64,000 bases of DNA from Auricularia sp. M13. Its lineage: Eukaryota > Basidiomycota > Agaricomycetes > Auriculariales > Auriculariaceae. The translations under genes and the position numbers were made by a program. This document shows positions 33,501 to 43,903 of the stretch, in pieces; the first letter of the stretch is position 1; each line of letters starts with the position of its first letter. The stretch covers positions 2,232,001 to 2,296,000 of the forward strand of contig CM073201.1 of the NCBI GenBank assembly GCA_037042915.1, in the 5' to 3' direction. A model generated the notes under the pieces. It searched no databases. It saw only the letters and a program-made list of their open reading frames with translations, and was not told where the DNA came from.

Positions 33501-35748
33501 GCTGCTTCGAGTGCCAGTCGTTTGGCCGCGCTGAAGGACGTCATAAACCACACACGGGCTGTGGCAGGCATCTTTTCTGTGGCCACCCGTGCGCTGCGCC
33601 ATGCGGGTCAACGACTGCTCATACCTGCACGTCAAACTGCAAATACCGTTGCCTCCAAAGCTGCGTACATTTCTCGTGTCGCAAAACCTGTGGGGAGGCA
33701 ACATGCGAGCCTTGCAAAGAACCTTGTCGGTGAGTCACAAGTCTATTCCCAGCTCACCTGAATCTCATGCAATTATTCAGCTGGGTCTGCCCTCATTATG
33801 CTTGCGGTGTGCCTTGTGGTTCAGCTTGCAACCGCTTGCCGTGCGATCAACCCTGTCAGAAAGTTCTCGAATGCGGGTACGAACATGGAATACCCAGAGA
33901 CATTACACTGACGTTTGAAACAACAGTCATCCTTGTCCCTCGCTTTGCGGCGAGCCCTGCGAATCTGGCGCACAAGTTTGTCCTCGATGCACAAAACCCG
34001 AGGACTCCGATGTCGTTGATTACATCATGCAACGGGGTCTGCATGAAGTAGACCCGAGTCTTGGGACGCTCGACGAACTCCTCATAACCCTGACCTGCGG
34101 ACACGTTTTCACTGTTGAAACACTGGATGGGCATTGCCAGCTCAACGACTACTACGAGCAGGATCCTGAGGGGCGGTGGATCCGCCCAGCCTTGCCCCAA
34201 CCCGGATACAAAGACACTCCAACATGTCCGAAGTGTCGTGCACCAATCACCTCGCCACGCTACGGTCGTGTGTTTAAGCGAGCGACTCTGGACATTTTGG
34301 AGCGCAACGTTGCGGGACTGATGTCTCGCCGGGTAAACGCTCTAAATGACTCTGTCGCGACCTTGGATTACCCTGGTATACTCGAGCACGTTTCGACGGC
34401 GGTCTTACAGGCTGAACGTTCCGGTCAGAAGGACGTCTCGCTCGACGAAAAAGCCCATCGTATGATACACAAGAACGCGACAAACCTGGTCAAACGGCAT
34501 GGCGTTGACGGTGTCCCTGTACGCGCGGAGAGCCTCGGCGCTCACATGCGCAAAATATTCCCGATTAGCGACGTCGAGCACAAGGAATGGATGACGGTTG
34601 CTGATCCACTGCTTCGTCTATACGCCACCTCCCGTCAAGTGTTCGAGACTCGTTTCGCTCACGTGTCGGCTCATGAAGCGGCGTTTACGTCGCTCTATCG
34701 AGCAGAGCTGGATGCTTGTCGACAGGATCCGCAAAAAATACCGCAGCAGCCCGAGCAGTTCGCATTTGATCAAGCCCGCGTCAAAATAGGACACCCCCAG
34801 CCTCGAGCAGATACTCGATTCGTCACGGAAGCTCTCTGGCGCGGCATCGACATCCGATTATTCCTGGCGTCTATCGCTTGCAAATGGATGTCGTCGGTCT
34901 CGGACAAGGTTCGAAGGGAGAAAAAGGGTTTGGGCGGTCTACTGCCACTTGATCTACCAGACCTGCCTAGCAGACGCAAAGCGCGCGGTAATCGAATTCC
35001 GAGCGTGCCGAGGCATATCGTCAAGTTCTTCGGTCGCATCTACTCGTCATGCGTGCGAACGTCGAACTGTTCCAGTTCAAGGTTATGATGACCCTGCGTC
35101 TTGCACTGAAACCGGAAGCCCGCGCAGAACTCCTGGTGCGTTGCTCTTAACTTCTCGAGTTGAGGCTGAACTTCGCTTAGGAACGCGCGCGTCAATGCAA
35201 GCTCGAAGCCCAGGAAGACCTAAAGAAGGCCATTCATACATATCGATGCACGCGAGCACGCAGTTCGGAGGACGAACAGTGGATCGAGGAGACCTTCACC
35301 ATCCCATCCGATCACATCATGGCAAGCTGGAAAGAAATCGAGGGGCAAATACGGGTGGGAACATTCTACCAACCAGTCTCCCTTGCCGACAAGATGGAGG
35401 TTGTGAAAGCGATGGGCTTCAGTACGCTCTATTTGTTTGCTGGGTTTTTTGTTCCGCGCTGACTATCTTCATAGCACATACGGGCCATTGGTATAGCTGT
35501 CCTAACGGCCATGCATACGTTATCAGTAAGCCCACGTCGCATTGTATTGAGTCGTCTTGCGCTAAAGGCGGAATTTCTTAGCCGAATGTGGAGGAGCCAT
35601 GCAGGCAGCACATTGCCCAGAATGCGGCGCAACCATTGGCGGTCAGTCCCACACACTTGACTCGACGAACCGGCGAGCAGACGAGTTGGAACGTTTGGGT
35701 CAACAAATAGGCGCGCAGGCAAGCCCGTTTCCTTGGGGCAGGCCATGA
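27585..35748 (+). CDS. ZNFX1/Hrr1-type SF1 helicase with CCCH, NFX1 and RZ zinc fingers
   Basis: A huge intron-rich gene. Order of parts: two CCCH fingers (CNFYNKPGGCRLGDSCRYSH and CHTFWNTGKCPFEFNCKYNH); an Armadillo-like N-terminal region; then SF1 helicase motifs MVQGPPGTGKS (Walker A, intron splits the Lys codon at about 30295), FTNHALDHLL, VVMVEEAGQVLEAH (Walker B), CIGDPMQLRP, TVDNFQGEEADVIILSLVRN and TNVALSRARHGLYILGN. A run of NFX1-type fingers follows at 32950-33900 (CGHACPHKCHPDGH, CGRHLFCGHPCAAPC, CVHFSCRKTCGEATC), and the C-terminus has an RZ-type finger (GHWYSCPNGHAYVI, CPECGATIGG). Relatives act in RNAi-directed silencing (fission-yeast Hrr1) and antiviral RNA defence (animal ZNFX1). 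N-terminal frame changes near 27690 and 27905 suggest indels or unplaced introns. Confidence 0.88.
28476..28501 (+). repeat. poly(T) run of 26 in helicase intron
   Basis: Twenty-six consecutive T, placed directly before the CCAAG acceptor of a helicase intron, so it forms an extreme polypyrimidine tract. Length is likely to vary between strains and to be misread. Confidence 0.9.
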
Positions 35749-35909
35749 TCCATTCGCCACTTGCTGTCCGGAGTAACACTTCTCAAGAGCCTGTAGAATT
35801 GAAATTGATGTCCTCTGTGATATATCCGCATCGCTCGAGATACAAGTACATGAACATGGCCTGGCGAAAGCGCATACACAGCAAATAATGTAAGCAGAGA
35901 AGAGACTGT

Positions 35910-38900
35910 TCACAGGAACCCAGACTCAGTCAAGAGCCGTTGCATCTTCTCGTCATCCTGAGTGAACTGTGGCGGGTCGAGTCAGAACTGTACCCGGCAT
36001 GACATCCAATGTCATGCGCACCTTCTCTCTCGGTTCACGTTCTAAAGAGAGATTCCAAAAATCGTCGGCAGACATTGTCAGCGATGATATGGAGTGATCG
36101 ATGTACGAGAGAATGGCGTGGATAGGCGTGAGGTTATAGGGCTTGGACTGGAACGTCTTGATCTCGCGGATGACATCCGCAATCTTGTGCCGCTTGTTGA
36201 AGTTGATCAGGTTTCCATCTTTGAGCAGGTCGGGGCTACCATCTTGAATGAACGTGAGGGTGGTAAGGTAGACGCCTGCGATGATTCAGTAGACCATCTT
36301 AATCAGGTTAACGGCGCATACCAAGGAATGGAACGCAGGGTGGGTCAACTTTGGAGAGCGTGGCTTTATAATTTTGGAAGCTCCTGCCAGAATCAAGTGT
36401 CTTCTCCACAGAATCGAATACTGCGACTTGTTTCTGGCTGACAAGCTCCCAGGATCGCTTCAGGCGACGGATAGGCGGCGAGTTGAGACCCGCGACGAAT
36501 GCGGCCATCGTTGAAAAGTTTTGCAAGGAACGGCAGCGCTATAATATCTTTAGCAGGCATTGCAAGATGAACTGGAAGAACGGACCTCGGCTGTATTTAT
36601 GAAAAGCTTAATGATAGCGGCCCGTTTGCGGTGGTCATCGTAGGCAAGGATCGAGTCTGCAACCCAATCCGCTATCTAGACCGCCGTAAGCATCAAGGCT
36701 GGCCAGATGGATTCAGTTATACCTTGTTGCTGGTCAGGATGATATTCTTGATGTTATCCGAGTTGTTTCCACTCGAGTCGCGAGACCGCTGCAAGCATTC
36801 CGACGCGCGGATAGTGCAGAAGAGCTTGCTCTCCATGATGGTCATTTGGCGGGCGAGCTCAAGCGGGTCAATGTCGACCAGTTTGAATTTCTTGTTCTTG
36901 GGATAAATCGCAGGCGGGGGATCGTGCGGGATATGCGCCGACATCTTGATCACGGAGTCGCCACCCCGCCGCTACGGAGACTAAGAACGCGTAAAAGCAC
37001 AAAGAACACCAAGGACATACTGCACGCTCTATCAGAGCCAATAACTGCTTGGTCGGCGGCGAGGCGTTCTGGTTTTGCCTTGCAAACAGCTCAAGTCGGT
37101 CCAACGCTTCCACGTCATCTCGCGAAATGACATCGTCGTCGCTGAGCATCGACTTCAGCGTGTTGATGACACTGTGCAAGATAATTAGCCCGTATTTAAC
37201 TCGAATAACAGAACAACCGCACCGTATGCGCACAACTGCCTGCTTCTTCTCTCGCCATTCGCGCAGCTGTTCTGGAGTCAAGCTATCGGGTGGTTGCAAC
37301 TGAAAGCGCTTGATGAGCAGGTCGAAGACTTCTTCGAGCGGTGCGAAGGTCTTGAAAGTCATGATGAACGTGTTGAAAAAGATGGCGTCTAAGAAGTGCA
37401 TTTGAGTGTGAATGTCCAAATGCAAGTTTCTGCGACCTACCTCGGAAGTCGTGCATGGTAAGATGTTCTATCAAGGCAGGAAGGGTCCCTGCACGAACGC
37501 TGCCGTCGGGGTGGATCATGATGTCGGACGGGGCGTATTCCGGACGCAGATACATGGGCGACTCCTTCATCTGGTTGAGGATGTATTGAGGCGCGTCGTC
37601 GCCGAAGAACTGCTTAATCTTAGGCGCCCTCCTCTTCGACTTCGTGGACGCAAGCTCTGCGACGACCATAAGTATCCGCCGAGAAAGGGATGGTGGATAA
37701 CCTACCTTCGTCGCCGTCGAAATCGATGTCCAAGCTATCGTCGTTCAGCGGCAATGCTCCGTTTGAGCCATTCTCCGGTGTCTTAGACGGCTGTCCTGTC
37801 GATCCAACAGTGGTCGGCTGGCTCGTCGTTCTTGAATGATTAGAGAAGCCCTCGGACGGAGCGCGCTCGTGCGGGTCTGGCGAATCTGATTCGCGCGAGC
37901 CCGTCTGCGGCGGTTTGTAGAACGGCGCCGAGGCGTCAAAGTCGTTAGGAACGGCAGGCGCCCGCCGGGCTTCGCGCGAGAACGCAAGCTCCATGTCGAC
38001 CATGTCGTCCTCGTATTCGTCCATCACTGTTTCGGGCGACACAATCATCGACGGCGAAGTCATCGACGCTGTCGACGGCGCATGTCGCGAACCCGAAGCC
38101 TGAGGGACCTCGATACGAGGCGGAATCGGGTCTACGCGTGGTGCGCTGGACTTGCGCGTCGCGGGAATGCGGATGTTCGCCCCGCTGAGCCTGCGTGTGC
38201 CCGCAAAGTTCTTTTGCGTCTTCCGCGCCTGGACCATGCCACGAATACTCTGACACGCCAAGTCGACTCCAAGGTTAAGAGACGATGCTGTCTTTTGGGC
38301 ACTGCTGCCGAGATCACGGCCAGACTGACACGCAGTCAACAGTGCTGAAGAGTCGTCCATCACCATCTGCAATGCAGCCTCGAGGTTGCGGACCAGGACG
38401 CGGGCCTGCGACACGGAGCTGGAGTAAGAGTCAGAGTCCATCCTGGAGGCCTTCTGCACGTCTTGACCATCGACATCAAGCGTAGCCACGTTGATGGTGG
38501 ATATGTAGTCAGTAAGCGCATTCAAGGCCTTCAGCGCTCCATGAGCCGCGAGAGCAACATCCTGACCGCCTAATAGGGTATGAGCAACACGAGTAACAAA
38601 CAAGGCACGCTGCGCACCGGTCGAGACAATCTCACACAAAGCGCCAAGGGTCCGTACTGTGTCGTCTTGCAGTCGCCTGATGTGTGGAAGGATATTCTCG
38701 TCCAGCTCAACATTGGGGTAGTTGGGCGTGTCGATGAAACCGTTCCCACTCCACTTGCCAGCGCTTCCAGCACCAAGCGAGCCGAGGCCAATTCCAGATA
38801 ACCCCTTGCCACTGACCAACACGCCTTGCAAAGACTTCGCCTGCTGAGGGTGGTGGTGGTTGGAGAGCTCCTCCACGAAGGACTGTATGACGTTCCGCAT

Positions 38901-40545
38901 CTCTCGAGCGTCAGTTTGGATAGCCTCCGTAGACTCGGGCCAATTCGCCTGAATATGAAGCGAGCGAAGGGAGAGCAAGAGCTTGGAGAGCGTAGCTGCA
39001 ACCTTGCGCTGGTGTGGTTTCAGGATGGGAAGTGATGCCTCGAGATCGTCGGGATGTCCGGATGTGTCTGGTCCCGAGGTAAAGGAGTAGAGCAAATTGC
39101 GGACAGCGACAACCATCTGAACAGTCTCGGCGTCCGCAGGATTTAAGGACTCGCCCCGGTCATTCCAATTGGATGTGAGACTGGCCTGGCTCTTCCGGGC
39201 CACCCCTTCCTCGACCAGCCCGATTGAAGATATGACCGCCTCGGATAACTGCTGCAACGAGGGTGCCGACGGAATGACCAGGTGACTTTGCAACTCCTCT
39301 GCATGGCGAAGATCGGCTTCGAGACACTGCTGAGGCGAGAGCCTGGGTTGATCGTTGTCAGCGGGAGGGAATGCCGTAACGGCCGGCGACCTGGGCGCTA
39401 CGTCCGAGTCGTCCGAGTACACGCTCAGACGATTCATGAACCCGTCCGCTTCGGCATCGTCAAAGTCCACTTCGTCTCGATCGTCCATGAAGCTCAAAGA
39501 CGACGAAAACTGATCGCCAATAGACAGAGGTCGCTCTGGTGCAGCAATGCGAGGCGCCGCGGGTATATGCTGGGTCGCGTCTGGTCGAGGCGTCGACGCC
39601 GGCGACGGCGTCGTCCAACGAACAGAACCATCGACGAGATTCTCGTAGTAGTAGACGCCCGCTTCCCCCATTCGCTTAACCCACGGTTCGGGCGTCCCTG
39701 CTCGCTTGCTGCGCGCGAAGCCGCCGCGCAAGTCGCTTAAAATTCCACGCGAGCTGGCCGACGTGGGAGTTTGTGCAAAATCATCAGACGGCAGCTCACG
39801 CGAGCGCGCGCCGGTCTCGCTGTTGACATAGTAAATCTGAGAAGGTTAAATGAGAGGGTATGCGAATTTGAAATATATGCTTTACGCACCTGGCCGTCGT
39901 CCTCGACCTGGGGCATCCAGTAGTCACCGTTTTGCCGGCGTCGCTCCGACAGACGAGATGACTGGGCCGGGCTTATAGACTCGTTTGCCAAATCGTTGAA
40001 TGTCTCTCTGCCGAGGCCGTAGTCCATGTCGCCCGGGAGCCAGTCCGCGGTCGAGTCTGCTGGACTGAACGGGCCCAGAGAAGCGAGCACCTCCGAATCT
40101 GAGACGCTGGGCCTGTACTGACGCGAGTGCAGCGCGCGTTCTGCGTCCTCGCGCGAGATGGCGGTCGTGAATGTCGACTGTAGCATAGGGGCGTGGTCAG
40201 CGCGGCCGGGCGCTCAGTGCAGCATAGCGCGTACCGGGAACCAGCCACGCGTGTCGCCATTGAGCAGGCCATCCCACCAGCCGCTGTGGGCGCCGAGTCG
40301 TCAGCATGGTCCAGGCGCGACGGTTGCGGACTGCGGTAGTCAAGCACTTGCCTTGCGAGCGTTGTCAGGACCTCGATGATGTCTCCGGCATGGAACGAGA
40401 GTGAGGACGGGTCGGTCGAGCTGTAGTCGTACAGCGCCCGGCAGTAGAACGTCGGCGACGAGCCCTCGGCCTGCTCGTGCATGGACGCGATGGGAAGAGC
40501 ACGGGTCCGTTTGCTCCCGCCGTCTGCCGGCCACTCAACAAACAT
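35910..40545 (-). CDS. Cdc25-type Ras guanine nucleotide exchange factor with SH3 and WW modules
   Basis: Activates Ras, upstream of cAMP and MAPK signalling. N-terminal SH3: YCRALYDYSSTDPSSLSFHA, GDIIEV, then SGWWDGLLNGDTRGWFPSTF across an intron. Next, two WW-like units: WMPQVEDDGQ/IYYVNSETGARSREL, split by an intron at 39839-39892, and WVKRMGEAGVYYYENLVDGS ending VRWTTP. A long linker with a helical middle follows, then the RasGEF N-terminal module (IKQFFGDD ... FFNTFIMTFKTFAPLEEVFDL at 37290-37660). The catalytic domain ends the protein (KLVDIDPLELARQMTIMES, TLQNFSTMAAFVAGLNSPPI, YNLTPIHAILSYIDHSI). The start is uncertain among Met codons at 40596, 40545 and 40482. Convergent with the helicase gene. 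Confidence 0.88.
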
Positions 40546-40596
40546 CCTCCTTGTCCTCTTTGCAGCACAGTAACAGCTCCCAGCCTGCTCCCTCAA

Positions 40597-41853
40597 ACGC
40601 CCATGCCCCGTCTCACTAAGTGTTTCAAGTTCCTAGCACATCTCCAGCACCCGCGACCACTGAGCACATTCTTTAGCAGCTCCCAGCCAATCTACGCTAA
40701 TTTTTTGCTGCCCCTTGTGCTGGGCAACGTGACTCTGGACACTCTCGCCCTCTGATCTTGCTGAGACGCGCTTTTGCGCCATGGTTGAGGCCACCATCCT
40801 CTGTATCTCGTGTTGCTCAGCGCTGAAACATCGCTGCCATATCCATCAGAGGGATCGCCAGCGTGCCAGCGTGTCGAACAGAGGCGGCAACAGAAGCCGA
40901 AGGCCGCTGCTTGACCGCTGCATCCATCGACCACACGGTCCGAAGGCGCATGATGCTGTCCAGTCTGCCGCACCCGTGCACATTCGTCTTGGCGCTTCTG
41001 TCTGCAGACTGAGATATGGCGGGCCAGAGCGGTCCCAGTGGCAGTCGTGACACCTTCCCAATCACCGCCTCCAAGACGAACAGCATATCACTATGGGACG
41101 CAACCATTTCGTCTGCCACGACTGCGGCGGACTGCCGCCTTCTTCAGCCGTTGATTCATCGAAGGGTGCCAGTGGTTGCAATACTGTACTTCCAGCTTCG
41201 ACCGCCTCCACCAGCAGGGTCATTCTGGGGCTTGTTCCTCTTTTCACAAAAAATGAACATCGACTCGTGTTTCTAGACGTGTTGACAGCGACGGCGGCAC
41301 GTCCAATGTCGCCGGATCCCCCTATCCGTCATTGCATGAGCCTCCATATGCGACCATCCTGCCTTTATCTGTCCGCGTGCGATCTTTGTTTTCGCGAGCC
41401 TTAACTCCGATTGGCATTTCCAAAGTCGTCCTCTCTGACTGCCTGACTCTGCCCAGTAATGTGCACGATAGAACCTCCAAGACCCTGACCCTGGGCGATT
41501 CGCGTGCAAATCGACACTTTTAGGCTTTGCGGATCTGGAGTTGCTGTGCCTGGCTTGCAAGACCGCGTTTGGATGGTTGTAAGGGCGGGATCCGATAGAG
41601 TAGAAATCATACCCTGGCGGCCTGAAATCATTTGGCGTGGAGTACCACGGTCACTCCAGGGACAGTTCGGTGCAAGTAGATGGATCATGGACTGGACGGT
41701 TTGTATTCCACGGAGCGAGTTGGAGACGAAGCAAGCGAGGGTAGATTGCTTCAACGACGGGATACAACGTGGTGAGCCGTGTATAAAATAGATAGGTTTA
41801 AATGGTGGGGACAGTTGGTCAAATGCAGTTGGCGCACCGATCGAAGCACACAG
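40597..41853. other. intergenic region
   Basis: About 1.25 kb from upstream of the RasGEF to the stop of the peroxidase. Several frames of 60-120 codons occur on both strands, but none has a recognisable domain, signal peptide or consistent coding bias. Confidence 0.45.
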
Positions 41854-43409
41854 TCAGCAGAAGTCGTTGCGGTTGTCGTGCGGCAACTCGAGACGTTTGT
41901 TGTCGATAACAGCGACAATTCCGTAGCCAGTGCTCCACATGTCGTCCAGTTTGCCAGTCCATGGAACGAATCCGTTATCGTCGGGGCTTCCAGACGGCCG
42001 CAAGTCAGAACCTTGGGTGGCACAGTGGCTTGGTTGTCCTCCGTCATCTGGTTGAGCTCGAGGAAAACGCGCTGCACACCAGCATCAGCGCGGACGGCAA
42101 CGCGTACATCGCTCTCGCATGTGCCCTCAGCGAGCATGACAGCGTCCGTTGGGAGTGCAAAGCCCTTGCCGTCCTGGTCCTCGACTTGCGGACCTGCGCC
42201 GTCGTGCTCGTCCACTTCGAAGTGGAACGTGCCAAAGCCGCGCGCGGGGTCGATTGAGGCGAGGAAGGTGCGGTTGCCGTACCAGAAGTTCTGGATTTTG
42301 TTGGCCTGCGCCGAACCTTTCATGTTCGGGGCGTGGCCCATCGGTGCGCGATGCTCCTCGTCCGACGCGCCGCGCGAGTCTTTCCAGACGATGTCGACAG
42401 TACGCCGGTCATTTTCGGTCACGTTGAACAGGCGTACATCGCCTGAGAGCGTGATAGTACCGTTCTTGCTGTACACAAGCTTGACCTCTACGGGCTTGAC
42501 GGGGAGGGGACGGATGACCTCGGTAAGATGGACGTGGCTGGGTACAGTGTTGATCATGCGTTCGAAGAGGCGTTTGCAGGTCGCAGCAAAGTAGCCGGGG
42601 TCGCGCGCGAAAGCGGCCATGGTAGCATTACGGTCGCTCCCAAAGATGCGCGCGTCCGAGTTCTTTGTGGCGTTAAGGCCCACGACGAGCGGGTTGGTCG
42701 TCGTTCCGTTGATATACTGTGCGGCAACAGAGTTGTCGAACGTCGTCAGCGTGCTGTCGAAAGCAGTGCCATTGTTCTTGACGACATCCGGGAAGTCGAC
42801 AGACTGGACACTGCCGAACGAGTGACCGCATGCGACGAGGCCAATCATCTCAGTGGGAGAGAATCCCTGGCGCTTGAAGGCAGCAGTGTGCGAGTCAATG
42901 TCCTGATCGGGCTCGGGCACACCAACAGGATTGGGCTCTGTGGCATCGATGCGCCCACCGCGGTAGTCAAGTTCTGGTCCTCCGCAGTTCTCTACAGCCA
43001 TGACTACGAGAAGTGCAAGGCCATCTGCAAGAGAGAAGTGCCTGTTGACACCGCCGGCCACGAATTGGACAGAGTTGTTGAAGCCAGTGCCGGGGTTCTC
43101 TGGCCGTGCCTGCTCCTGCCACAGTCGAATGCTAGAGTCAAGGCCGCCAGTCCTCTTCTCGACATCGTACGATGCCATATCATGATACGCCGTGCGCACC
43201 CAGTCTGCTGCATTAGAACGGACGCCTTTCGAGCCAGGCTCGTTGGGGTGGATATACCGATCGCAAGGTGTTACAAAGAGCGCAGGCTCAAAGGATGAAT
43301 AACCAAGCTGGTCCCAGCGCATCCCCTCTAGAACATCCAGCTTCGGCGAAGGCCATGTGTAAGCAAAAGCCTGCTGTGCGGCGAGAAGAACGGTGAAAGC
43401 ACGTTCCAT
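41854..43409 (-). CDS. secreted hybrid-type heme peroxidase (APX/CcP-like superfamily)
   Basis: A single-exon fungal peroxidase of about 518 residues. MERAFTVLLAAQQAFA is a signal peptide. The distal heme site is WVRTAYHDMASYD (Arg and His), and the proximal His is in MIGLVACGHSFGSVQ. GGLDSSIRLWQEQARPEN and FSLADGLALLVVMAVENCGG are typical of the hybrid group related to ascorbate and cytochrome c peroxidases. Many N-glycosylation sequons support secretion. About 250 residues of beta-rich C-terminal domain follow the heme domain. The four-G run at 41983-41986 (plus strand) breaks the frame. One more base gives an ending WTGKLDDMWSTGYGIVAVID ... RNDFC with stop at 41854-41856. Without it the protein has an unrelated longer tail. 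Confidence 0.85.
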
Positions 43410-43903
43410 GAAATAAAGGTCGAAGAATATATAAAGCAGTCGCAAGAGAATATGTTGAAGGCGAAGGAGAAAGATGAGCCAGCACGCCGAATTCCAACGC
43501 GCGCTGGCCTGTGGGTGGTGACGAAGTGTTGCACAGGATCATTTCAAACCGGGATGATTGGCCAGCGCGCGCTGTGCACCACCCCAGGGCGCGCTTTACG
43601 AGAAATCTGATTGGATCTGCTCGTCTGGCAACTTGACTATGACTGCAGTCTAGAGACACATCGATGACTTCTAGAATCTGAGGTGTGCGAAGGAAGGCAA
43701 AAGCTGCGTGTCGGAGATGCACGGAAACAAGTTCAACGCCATTGTGCGTCATCTGTAAACTTCCCAGGTCCAGGACCAGCATAACAAGTTGTCTTGTACT
43801 GCTGCGGACACCCTAGTCACAGACATTGTGATTCCAGCATGAAAGCGTGCGCAAGAGCAAAGAAAAGCGCGAGTCTAATATACGTTACAAATGGACTTGT
43901 ATC
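43410..43903. other. intergenic region upstream of the peroxidase
   Basis: Holds the peroxidase promoter and the 3' end of RPA190. On the minus strand TTTATATATTC lies at 43426-43436, only about 20 nt before the peroxidase ATG, too close to be a normal TATA box. A CCAAT motif (GGCCAATCATCC) lies near 43552-43563. Confidence 0.45.

Noticed and set aside
43426-43436. TATA box of the peroxidase gene
   Set aside because: It lies about 20 nt before the start codon, which would put transcription initiation inside the signal-peptide codons.
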